Assembly (NCBI GenBank): GCA_030636465.1
Contig: DAOVWW010000118.1
Location: 1 to 5,686, forward strand
Direction of reading: 5' to 3'
Source: Gammaproteobacteria bacterium
GTDB taxonomy: Bacteria > Pseudomonadota > Gammaproteobacteria > BMS3Bbin11
Length of the DNA stretch: 5,686 nt
Under the pieces are notes generated by a model that had not been told where the DNA came from, did no database searches, and saw nothing but the letters and a program-made list of their open reading frames with translations. Every line of letters begins with the position of its first letter. The first letter of the stretch is position 1. A program made the translations under genes and the position numbers. Below, in pieces: positions 1 through 5,686 of this stretch.

Positions 1-113
1 TGCATAACATAGTCTTCGCCTTCTTCTGTCATAGCAACAGATTCAGGGATTTCTTTAAAACAGAGTTTACAATCAATCAAGTCTGGTTCAGCGGGAACAA
101 GTTTATCGTTCAT
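1..113 (-). CDS. DUF3330-like small protein (3' end outside window)
   Basis: The first 37 codons of a small protein are visible, and the reading frame runs off the left edge. The N-terminus reads MNDKLVPAEPDLIDCKLC, followed by an acidic stretch ending EEGEDYVM. A PAEPD motif, then a Cys-x-x-Cys pair (residues 15 and 18), a KEIP segment and an acidic E-x-x-DYV stretch match my recollection of DUF3330 proteins, which are short (about 60-80 residues) and have a second Cys-containing part further on. The CxxC suggests a small metal-binding knuckle, but this is inference because the second half is missing. The ATG is well supported by a GGAGGT sequence five bases upstream. The gene follows the DUF389 gene in the same direction after a 105-bp gap, so it could share that transcript or use its own promoter. 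No biochemical function is known to me. Confidence 0.62.
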   Translation of the reverse strand, partial: MNDKLVPAEPDLIDCKLCFKEIPESVAMTEEGEDYVM

Positions 114-118
114 CACAT

Positions 119-124
119 ACCTCC
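119..124 (-). promoter_or_regulatory. Strong ribosome binding site of the DUF3330-like gene
   Basis: On the minus strand GGAGGT precedes the ATG at 113-111 by five bases. It is a near-perfect Shine-Dalgarno sequence and the strongest in the window; the DUF389 and kinase/ATPase genes have no comparable site. It fixes the start of the small protein and suggests efficient translation. Confidence 0.75.
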
Positions 125-151
125 ATACAGGTGAATGTAGTATTGATGGCT

Positions 152-182
152 ATAGTAGACGCTTCACTGAGATAAAAATCAA
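152..182 (-). promoter_or_regulatory. Weak promoter candidate upstream of the DUF3330-like gene
   Basis: On the minus strand a TACTAT -10-like hexamer (157-152) follows a TTGATT -35-like hexamer (182-177), with a 19-bp gap that is longer than the optimal 17. It sits about 40 bp upstream of the start codon, so transcription from it would give a leader of about 30 bases. The match is modest and the local sequence is AT-rich, so chance is a real alternative. If real, it would let the small gene be expressed apart from the upstream DUF389 gene. Confidence 0.25.
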
Positions 183-215
183 TAAACAGGCAGTAATCGT
201 GGCAGTATGTATGCA

Positions 216-233
216 GGTTTAGATATCTAAACC
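216..233. repeat. 18-bp perfect palindrome over the stop codon of the DUF389 gene
   Basis: GGTTTAGATATCTAAACC is a perfect inverted repeat with no spacer. It encodes the last residues (Gly-Leu-Asp-Ile) and the TAA stop of the DUF389 protein. The RNA could fold into a short AT-rich hairpin after leaving a small loop at the centre. No U-run follows on the minus strand, so it does not look like an intrinsic terminator. It could be a protein-binding site, an mRNA end-stabilising hairpin, or chance. The symmetry is certain; the function is unknown. Confidence 0.55.
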
Positions 234-1208
234 GTTTCGTATGTACACGGCATAAAACAGTAGCAACAATGATATTGTCCAGAAGACCACTAGCCAAGCA
301 GATGACTGGCGTGCTTTTGTTTTCTCCAGCCAGGTGCGGGGGCGTATCCCTTTCAATAAAAACACCATGCTTGCAGATAGATTCACAGAGACAACATTGA
401 CTGCCAGCAGTAGTGCTGCGCCAGCTGCCTGCTCATAGTGGCCCATGGCCAGAACCATACCCAGCGTCGCTGTTGGAGGTAATAAAGCAACGGCCACCAT
501 GACGCCAACCAGTGTGCTGGCGGTGCCACTAGTGAGAGAGAGTACTGCTGCGGCGCCAGCAGCCAGGGCCAGGACTATTCCAGAAATACTTACATCTGTA
601 CGTGACAATATTTCCGGACCCAGGTCTCCGGGAGGCCAGAGCCAACCGATGAACATGGATAACAACAGCGCTATCGCTACACCAGCCAGATTAGTCTTTA
701 ATGCTGCAAACATCAGTTTGGTATCACCGAGGGCGGTGGCAAAGGCGAGGGCAATATTTGGCCCTAATAAAGGTGCGATGACCATGGCACCGATGATCAC
801 GGCGACATTGTCTTCCAGCAGGCCAATGGCGACAACTATGGTTGACAGAAAGGTAAGGATAAGGAAATTGAAATCCAGCCGGGCACCTTTTTCTATCTGG
901 TTGTAGAGTTCCTCACGTGTTGATTTTGATGAACCCTGCGCGCTGCTCTTTTTTTCATTTTGCTGCGGTCGAGGCAGAACTGCTTCTACCGGCATAACAA
1001 CTATACGGTCATTCGAGTTGCTAGCCAGTAGGCTCTGCAAGGTATCGAGTACCGGTTGGCGTGTTTCATCATCGACCAGCATACGAAAACTGGTGCGAGT
1101 ACCATCATCAGTCAGGTTATGCCAGTGGGCAAGCAGATTGTGCTGTTCGGCAAGGCCACTGAGGGTATCAAGGTGTCCAGAATCAGCAATGACTTCTATA
1201 AGCTTCAC
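219..1208 (-). CDS. DUF389 (TIGR00341-type) multi-spanning inner-membrane protein
   Basis: A 329-residue protein with a soluble N-terminal alpha/beta domain (about 1-78, starting MKLIEVIADSGHLDTL), a polar linker (about 82-105, rich in Q, K and S) and a membrane domain. I count seven hydrophobic segments: about 113-131, 134-157, 168-191, 206-226, 230-255, 259-286 and 303-323. The glycine/proline motif GAMVIAPLLGP (140-150) is typical of DUF389 and is echoed by GVMVAVALLPP (235-245), 95 residues later; this points to an internal duplication. The predicted location is the inner membrane. The substrate and function of the family are not established to my knowledge. The start is GTG at 1208-1206, overlapping the TGA of the upstream kinase/ATPase gene (GTGA), which implies translational coupling; no good Shine-Dalgarno precedes it. 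The conserved-looking MKLIEVI opening supports this start over later ones. Family assignment is confident; any transport role is inference. Confidence 0.85.
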   Translation of the reverse strand: MKLIEVIADSGHLDTLSGLAEQHNLLAHWHNLTDDGTRTSFRMLVDDETRQPVLDTLQSLLASNSNDRIVVMPVEAVLPRPQQNEKKSSAQGSSKSTREELYNQIEKGARLDFNFLILTFLSTIVVAIGLLEDNVAVIIGAMVIAPLLGPNIALAFATALGDTKLMFAALKTNLAGVAIALLLSMFIGWLWPPGDLGPEILSRTDVSISGIVLALAAGAAAVLSLTSGTASTLVGVMVAVALLPPTATLGMVLAMGHYEQAAGAALLLAVNVVSVNLSASMVFLLKGIRPRTWLEKTKARQSSAWLVVFWTISLLLLFYAVYIRNGLDI

Positions 1209-2839
1209 GTGTGTTTCAATAGATCGTTATCAGAAAAACTATCCGGGCTAGCATGACCATGCATCAGTGCCAGTAAATGGTCAGTGACTGTTTTTATGGA
1301 TGAAGCCTCAGTTTTATCCATAGAAAAAGATAACAAAAGTTCTTCCTCAGTAAGAGGGTCATTATTTTCCTGCTGGTGAAGGAGCACATCCAGAGATGCG
1401 TCAGAGGCATCATCACCATAGATTTGTCTGGCGCTTATGCGTTGCTCCAGAATTGAATGATCGGCGTGACAATCAATGATGCGGAACGGGACGTTCAATA
1501 GCTCGGCTAGCTGACTAAATTGCTGACGCTGCTCAGCTTGCAGGAAAGCGGCATCTACAATGACTGACAGGCCGGCAAGGATGATGTCTTCTGCCAGCAT
1601 TCGCAGATGATCATAAGTTTTAGCCGATGACTCATTATTGTAGATACCTGCATTTATTTCAGCGTGAGTATCGTTATTTTTCTCAACTTCATTATTAGCA
1701 GAAGTCTGGTCTTTGAACAGGCGTTTGCGTTCCACATCAGAGCGAATGCGAATTGCCGGTATAGCCTCAAGTATAAACTGGCTGATAGTTGTTTTACCTG
1801 AACCGCTGTAGCCATGTGTGATAATTAAGATGGGTTTACGATCTGCGATGTATAGATTACCAAGCGTGATGTAATCCTGGCATTGCTGCAGTGATGCATT
1901 GATTTGCTGTTGCTCTGTTTCAGCCTGATTCAGCTGTAGTGCATTGACCTTAGCCCGAACCATGGCGCGGTAAACCATATAGTACTGCAGCATGGCAAGA
2001 TGACTGTAATCTCCACTGTATTCAAGATATCTATTCAGCAGCCGCCGCGACAGATCAGGACGCTGGCGATTATCCAGATCCATGATCAGGAAAGCGATTT
2101 CACTGAGAACATCGATCCAGCGCAGGTTCTCATTGAACTCCAGGCAATCAAATGGAATCACTTTCTCCTGCAGCAGAATAATATTGCCCAGGTGCAGATC
2201 ACCATGACATTCTCGTATGTAACCTTGCTGTTTCCTTTTGCTTATATTCGTTTGCAACCGCCTTTTGGCTCCATTGCTCCAGGTTTCTAATTTTTCTAAC
2301 TGCTTCAGAATCTCGGGTGCTTGCAGATGTTCACGAATTTGCAGAAAGTTTTCGCTAACAGGCTGGGTGACGGCTTCTATTAAACCAAATTTTGATTCGG
2401 GGTCAGCAACGGCAGCTTTATCATGAATCTCAGCGATTTTTTGTGCCAGCCTGTCCATGTGTCGCTCACGCAGATCACCATTATCCAGTAAATTACTGAG
2501 TACACTTTCTGATGGGAACTGCTTCATTTTTACTGCATATTCGAGAGCTTCCCCATCGTCTTGAAATGATGGCAGATCTTCCGTGCCGGTAATGGTAACG
2601 AGGCCCAGGTAGAGTTGTGGTGCAAAGCGCCGGTTCAGGCGCAACTCTTCTTCACAGTAAAATTTTCGTTTCTGCAGTGACGAGAAATCAAGGAAACCAA
2701 AATTCACCGGTTTTTTTATTTTATAGGCAAAATCACCAGTGAGTATGACCCATGAGATATGGGTTTCCACCAGCTCTATTTTATCTACTGCATGGACGTA
2801 GAGTGCAGGGTTAAGCAGGGCATTGATGAGCTTATTCAT
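1205..2839 (-). CDS. Fused APH-like phosphotransferase / P-loop ATPase (COG2187 + COG0645 type)
   Basis: A 544-residue two-domain protein, probably cytosolic. The N-terminal part (about 20-330) resembles the aminoglycoside phosphotransferase/choline kinase fold: ETHISWVILTGDFAYKIKKP carries the likely nucleotide-binding lysine (K40 to K43), EEELRLNRR follows at 63-71, and the catalytic loop HGDLHLGN (212-219) is followed by the metal-binding segment FDCLEFN (230-236). The C-terminal part (about 336-530) is a P-loop kinase-like domain with Walker A GYSGSGKTT (343-351), an IRSDVERKRLF segment (365-375) and a Walker-B-like VIVDAAF (426-432). All key residues look intact. Such fusions are usually annotated as bifunctional aminoglycoside phosphotransferase/ATP-binding protein, but the true substrate is unknown and antibiotic resistance should not be assumed. 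The ATG start has only a weak, distant AGG upstream. The gene ends in TGA overlapping the GTG of the DUF389 gene by four bases. It lies about 300 bp after clpB, with a promoter candidate between them. Confidence 0.85.
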   Translation of the reverse strand: MNKLINALLNPALYVHAVDKIELVETHISWVILTGDFAYKIKKPVNFGFLDFSSLQKRKFYCEEELRLNRRFAPQLYLGLVTITGTEDLPSFQDDGEALEYAVKMKQFPSESVLSNLLDNGDLRERHMDRLAQKIAEIHDKAAVADPESKFGLIEAVTQPVSENFLQIREHLQAPEILKQLEKLETWSNGAKRRLQTNISKRKQQGYIRECHGDLHLGNIILLQEKVIPFDCLEFNENLRWIDVLSEIAFLIMDLDNRQRPDLSRRLLNRYLEYSGDYSHLAMLQYYMVYRAMVRAKVNALQLNQAETEQQQINASLQQCQDYITLGNLYIADRKPILIITHGYSGSGKTTISQFILEAIPAIRIRSDVERKRLFKDQTSANNEVEKNNDTHAEINAGIYNNESSAKTYDHLRMLAEDIILAGLSVIVDAAFLQAEQRQQFSQLAELLNVPFRIIDCHADHSILEQRISARQIYGDDASDASLDVLLHQQENNDPLTEEELLLSFSMDKTEASSIKTVTDHLLALMHGHASPDSFSDNDLLKHT

Positions 2840-2894
2840 ATTTCAGCTACAGAACCTGAAGGGAATTGGGGTGAAATGTTGTTTGTTTGCTCAG

Positions 2895-2922
2895 TTTATA
2901 GCGAGTGCTTAAAGGAAACAAA
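2895..2922 (-). promoter_or_regulatory. Promoter candidate for the kinase/ATPase-DUF389 unit
   Basis: On the minus strand TATAAA (2900-2895) matches five of six -10 consensus bases. Upstream, TTTGTT (2922-2917) or the overlapping TTGTTT (2921-2916) could act as -35, with 16- or 15-bp gaps. It lies about 55 bp before the ATG at 2839, outside the repeat element. Position and direction suit a promoter for the two-gene unit. The -35 match is only moderate. Confidence 0.35.
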
Positions 2923-2986
2923 TCCGTAGCTGGTATTTAATTCGGTAGAAATTAAAATGTTGAACGGCTATGGGCAAAGAGCGCTA

Positions 2987-3142
2987 GGGAACCTCTGCTC
3001 TGTCGCCATAGCACCCTTCGGTTTTTCCTGTGGTCACGAGGATGAAGTGACGCGGCAATCTCTAAGCGATAGATTATACTCTGAGAGATTACCGCACTTC
3101 GTTCGCAATGACGGGCTTCGTTTAATTAATTAAGAGGTTCCT
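2987..3142. mobile_element. MITE-like non-coding element with terminal inverted repeats and TA flanks
   Basis: The ends are GGGAACCTCT (2987-2996) and AGAGGTTCCT (3133-3142), which are inverted copies matching at 9 of 10 positions. A TA dinucleotide flanks each end (2985-2986 and 3143-3144), as expected for a TA target duplication of the kind made by IS630/mariner-like and some IS5-like transposases. The interior of about 136 bp has no coding capacity and contains an imperfect palindrome. Together these are the hallmarks of a miniature inverted-repeat element, moved in trans by a transposase encoded elsewhere. The right boundary falls inside the clpB stop codon. A second copy in the genome would be needed to prove mobility, so the element is inferred from structure alone. 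Confidence 0.5.
3028..3115. repeat. Palindromic GTCATTGCGA...GCAATCTCT-type repeat
   Basis: Left arm about 3028-3063 (inner part CGCGGCAATCTCT) and right arm about 3084-3115 (AGAGATTACCGC, then GTTCGCAATGACGGG) are imperfect inverted copies separated by a 20-bp loop. From memory, palindromes built on GTCATTGCGAG and GGCAATCTC recur as dispersed intergenic repeats in many bacterial genomes, and this copy has the same layout with decayed outer bases in the left arm. In the inner stem the single mismatch (left C, right A on the plus strand) becomes a G-U wobble in minus-strand RNA, so the hairpin stays paired in the direction in which the surrounding genes are transcribed. It could fold in the clpB 3' untranslated region and affect mRNA stability. 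Confidence 0.65.
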
Positions 3143-5686
3143 TAGTCTTTCAGCCCTGCTTTCTTGTTGAAAATAAATGCACCATCAGCCGCATCGACTT
3201 CAATCAAATCACCCGGCAGGAATTTTCCACCCAGAATCTCCTGGGCAAGAGGGTTTTCTATCTCGTTCTGTATCGCACGTTTCAGCGGTCTGGCACCATA
3301 AACTGGGTCAAAACCTTCTGCTGCGATGAGGTCGAGCGCGGCTTCGGTGAATTTCAATTCAAGCTCTCTATCTACCAGCCTGTTGCTCAGGTACTGAGTC
3401 TGAATTGTGGCAATACCTCGCAGTTGCTCACGATTTAGCGGGTGGAACACAACGATTTCATCGATCCGGTTGATGAATTCCGGACGGAAGTGTGTACCGA
3501 CGATATTGAGTACCGATTCCTTCATGGCATCGTAGTTGTCTTCACCGGCCATTTCCTGAATTACATCAGAACCCATGTTTGAGGTCATGATAATGACGGT
3601 ATTTCGGAAGTCGACAGTTCGTCCATGGCCATCAGTCAGGCGCCCATCATCGAGCACTTGAAGCAGGATGTTGAAGACATCGGGATGTGCTTTTTCAACT
3701 TCATCCAGCAAAATAACGGAATAGGGCTTTCTACGAACAGCTTCGGTGAGGTAGCCACCTTCTTCGTAACCGACATAACCGGGAGGCGCACCGATCAATC
3801 TGGCAACAGAGTGTTTTTCCATGAACTCGGACATATCTATCCGAATCATGGCTTCATCAGTATCAAACATAAATGTAGCGAGGGCTTTGGTCAGTTCGGT
3901 TTTACCGACACCAGTAGGCCCAAGGAACAGAAATGATCCTGTTGGTCTGTTCGGGTCAGACAGGCCGGCACGTGAACGTCTTATTGCATTGGACACTGCT
4001 GTGATGGCTTCTGCCTGACCAATTACACGTTTGCCGATGGCTTCTTCCATGCGCAGTAGTTTGTCGCGTTCACCCTCAAGCATTTTCGATACAGGTATCC
4101 CCGTCCATTTAGAGACAATTTCAGCTATCTCTTCTTCGGTGACTTTGTTTCTCAGCAACGTCATCTCAGTGGTTTCGGCTGACTCGGCTGTTTCCAGCTG
4201 TTTTTCCAGGTCGGGAATGCGGCCATACTGAATCTCTGACATGCGACCGAGATCACCGGCACGACGGGCATTTTCCAGTTCATTACGGGCATTTTCGAGC
4301 TCTTCCTTGATATGGGTAGCACCCTGTACAGAGGACTTCTCTGCTTTCCAGATTTCATCCAGATCTGAATATTTTCGTTCTAGCTCAGTGATTTGTTCTT
4401 CGAGGTCAACAAGGCGTTTTTTCGATGCTTCGTCGCTATCTTTTTTCACCGCCTCGCGTTCGATCTTGAGCTGAATCAGGCGACGGTCAAGTTTGTCCAT
4501 TTCTTCAGGTTTGGAATCGATTTCCATACGTATCATGGCACCGGCTTCATCGATCAGATCAATCGCCTTGTCAGGCAGGTTGCGGTCGGAAATGTAACGA
4601 TGGGATAAAGTGGCCGCCGCTACCAGTGCAGGATCAGAGATGTCCACACCATGATGAACTTCGTAACGCTCCTGCAGGCCACGCAGGATAGCGATAGTGT
4701 CTTCAACACTGGGCTCATTGACCATGACCTTCTGGAAACGACGTTCCAGGGCCGCATCTTTTTCAACATATTCGCGGTATTCGTCCAGCGTCGTGGCACC
4801 CACGCAGTGCAACTCTCCGCGAGCCAGGGCAGGTTTCAACATATTGCCTGCATCCATAGAACCTTCTGCCTTACCGGCACCAACCATGGTGTGTAACTCA
4901 TCAATAAACAGGATGACATTGCCTTCCTGCTTGGCCAGATCATTGAGTACTGCTTTAAGCCTTTCCTCAAACTCGCCACGGAATTTTGCACCGGCGATCA
5001 GGGCTCCAAGGTCTAGCGACAACAAACGTTTGCCGCGCATGCCTTCAGGCACTTCATTGTTGACGATGCGTTGTGCCAGACCTTCCAGGATGGCTGTTTT
5101 ACCAACACCCGGCTCACCAATCAGTACCGGGTTGTTCTTGGTACGTCGTTGCAAGACCTGGATAGTACGGCGGATTTCATCATCACGACCGATGACAGGA
5201 TCCAGTTTGTTCTGCTCTGCCCGTTCAGTCAGATCAATGGTGTATTTCTGCAGAGCCTGTCGTTGTTCTTCAGCATTGGGGTCATCGATACTTTCACCAC
5301 CGCGGACATCGTCAATAGTCTTCTCTATGGCACCACGAATTACACCCGCCTTGCGTAACAGGTCACCGAGTGTGTTCTTATCGTCAACGGCGGCGAGAAC
5401 GAAAAGTTCACTGGAAATGTATTGATCATTTCGTTTTTGAGCCAGCTTGTCAGTGATATTTAGCAGGCGGCCAAGATCATTGGAAAGATGTACCTCTCCT
5501 TCTGCGCCTTCTACTGTTGCCAACCGGTCTAGCGCAGCATCGAGGTTAGTACGCAGAGACGCAACATTTGCTCCGGACTGCGCCAGGATAGGGCGCACAC
5601 TGCCGCCTTCCTGATCCATCAATGCCGCCATTAAATGCACTGGTTCTATGTACTGATTGTCACGACCGACTGCCAGGCTTTGAGCA
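3142..5686 (-). CDS. clpB: ClpB ATP-dependent protein disaggregase (5' end outside window)
   Basis: 847 residues are visible; about 16 N-terminal codons lie beyond the right edge, giving a full length near 863 (E. coli ClpB is 857). The frame opens at the edge with [15 protein letters not shown], matching the Clp N-domain, so the GTG near 5640 is internal, not the start. In E. coli-equivalent numbering (constant offset) I see: N-domain to about 145; first AAA+ module with Walker A GEPGVGKT (206-213), pore loop AKFRG (Phe at 251, where E. coli has Tyr), Walker B LFIDE (Glu279) and arginine fingers (331-332); the coiled-coil M-domain (about 410-530, Glu/Lys/Leu-rich); and the second AAA+ module with Walker A GPTGVGKT (Lys611), pore loop GYVGYEEGG (Tyr653) and Walker B ILLDE (Glu678). 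All catalytic residues are present. ClpB is a cytosolic hexamer that extracts polypeptides from aggregates with DnaK/DnaJ/GrpE. Its promoter, heat-shock type in E. coli, is not in the window. Confidence 0.98.
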   Translation of the reverse strand, partial: AQSLAVGRDNQYIEPVHLMAALMDQEGGSVRPILAQSGANVASLRTNLDAALDRLATVEGAEGEVHLSNDLGRLLNITDKLAQKRNDQYISSELFVLAAVDDKNTLGDLLRKAGVIRGAIEKTIDDVRGGESIDDPNAEEQRQALQKYTIDLTERAEQNKLDPVIGRDDEIRRTIQVLQRRTKNNPVLIGEPGVGKTAILEGLAQRIVNNEVPEGMRGKRLLSLDLGALIAGAKFRGEFEERLKAVLNDLAKQEGNVILFIDELHTMVGAGKAEGSMDAGNMLKPALARGELHCVGATTLDEYREYVEKDAALERRFQKVMVNEPSVEDTIAILRGLQERYEVHHGVDISDPALVAAATLSHRYISDRNLPDKAIDLIDEAGAMIRMEIDSKPEEMDKLDRRLIQLKIEREAVKKDSDEASKKRLVDLEEQITELERKYSDLDEIWKAEKSSVQGATHIKEELENARNELENARRAGDLGRMSEIQYGRIPDLEKQLETAESAETTEMTLLRNKVTEEEIAEIVSKWTGIPVSKMLEGERDKLLRMEEAIGKRVIGQAEAITAVSNAIRRSRAGLSDPNRPTGSFLFLGPTGVGKTELTKALATFMFDTDEAMIRIDMSEFMEKHSVARLIGAPPGYVGYEEGGYLTEAVRRKPYSVILLDEVEKAHPDVFNILLQVLDDGRLTDGHGRTVDFRNTVIIMTSNMGSDVIQEMAGEDNYDAMKESVLNIVGTHFRPEFINRIDEIVVFHPLNREQLRGIATIQTQYLSNRLVDRELELKFTEAALDLIAAEGFDPVYGARPLKRAIQNEIENPLAQEILGGKFLPGDLIEVDAADGAFIFNKKAGLKD

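Larger units (their letters stand above)
2840..3141. other. Gene-free spacer between clpB and the kinase/ATPase gene
   Basis: This 302-bp stretch has no credible coding region on either strand and no tRNA-like structure. Its right half (from 2987) is a repeat element with a palindromic core, described separately. Its left half (2840-2984) is AT-rich and contains a promoter candidate for the kinase/ATPase gene. I see no hairpin followed by a U-run on the minus strand, so no canonical intrinsic terminator follows clpB. The palindromic core might impede read-through, or the genes may be partly co-transcribed. Confidence 0.7.

Noticed and set aside
445..906. Plus-strand open frame of 153 codons
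   Set aside because: It is antisense to the membrane domain of the DUF389 gene, has low-complexity Ala/Thr/Ser/Arg content and no family resemblance.
1205..2839. Aminoglycoside resistance gene
   Set aside because: The APH-like fold is shared by many kinases. The fusion with a P-loop domain and the chromosomal setting beside clpB and DUF389 give no support for a resistance role.
2844..2932. CAGCTAC / GTAGCTG 7-bp inverted repeat in the leader of the kinase/ATPase gene
   Set aside because: The arms are short and about 75 bp apart with no supporting stem, so a riboswitch or attenuator is not supported.
3073..3080. TATAAT on the minus strand (and TATACT on the plus strand) in the loop of the palindromic repeat
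   Set aside because: Good -10 matches, but neither has a -35-like hexamer at 15-19 bp. The AT-rich loop makes chance hits likely.
4161..4358. Minus-strand 65-codon frame inside clpB
   Set aside because: It overlaps the coiled-coil M-domain in another frame, with no ribosome binding site or recognisable product.
4981..5000. Phe in place of E. coli Tyr251 in the first ClpB pore loop as a novelty
   Set aside because: It is a conservative aromatic change, and from memory AKFRG occurs in other gammaproteobacterial ClpB proteins such as those of pseudomonads.
4697..5425. Long plus-strand open frame of 242 codons
   Set aside because: It lies entirely antisense to the strongly conserved clpB. Its translation is Ser/Arg-rich with no recognisable domain, typical of a shadow frame opposite a biased coding gene.
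5638..5640. In-frame GTG as a possible clpB start
   Set aside because: The frame continues upstream to the window edge with residues matching the conserved ClpB N-terminus ([15 protein letters not shown]), so the gene begins outside the window.

Overview
The window looks like chromosomal DNA from a gammaproteobacterium with mid-range GC content. Three things point there: a ClpB that aligns with the E. coli protein at a constant residue offset, a short DUF3330-like protein, and a fused kinase/ATPase of a type common in environmental proteobacteria. I cannot name the genus. All four genes lie on the minus strand, so in the direction of transcription the order is clpB, phosphotransferase/ATPase fusion, DUF389 membrane protein, DUF3330-like protein.

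Region by region (plus coordinates): 1-113 is the 5' part of a small DUF3330-like gene with a strong ribosome binding site. 114-218 is a short spacer with one weak promoter candidate. 219-1208 is a seven-helix DUF389 (TIGR00341-type) membrane protein that starts with GTG and overlaps its upstream neighbour by four bases (GTGA). 1205-2839 is a 544-residue protein joining an aminoglycoside-phosphotransferase-like kinase domain to a P-loop kinase/ATPase domain. 2840-3141 has no gene; it holds a promoter candidate and a roughly 156-bp repeat element that looks like a MITE. 3142-5686 is clpB, lacking only about its first 16 codons, which lie outside the window.

Functionally, ClpB is the Hsp100 disaggregase that works with DnaK. 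The next two genes are translationally coupled and probably form one unit, but neither has a firmly known substrate. The DUF389 protein shows an internal 3+3 helix repeat that suggests a transporter-like fold. No phage, CRISPR, toxin-antitoxin or defence system is visible. The most notable non-coding feature is the repeat element, whose edge lies inside the clpB stop codon and whose TA flanks fit an insertion that changed a TAG stop to TAA without altering the protein.
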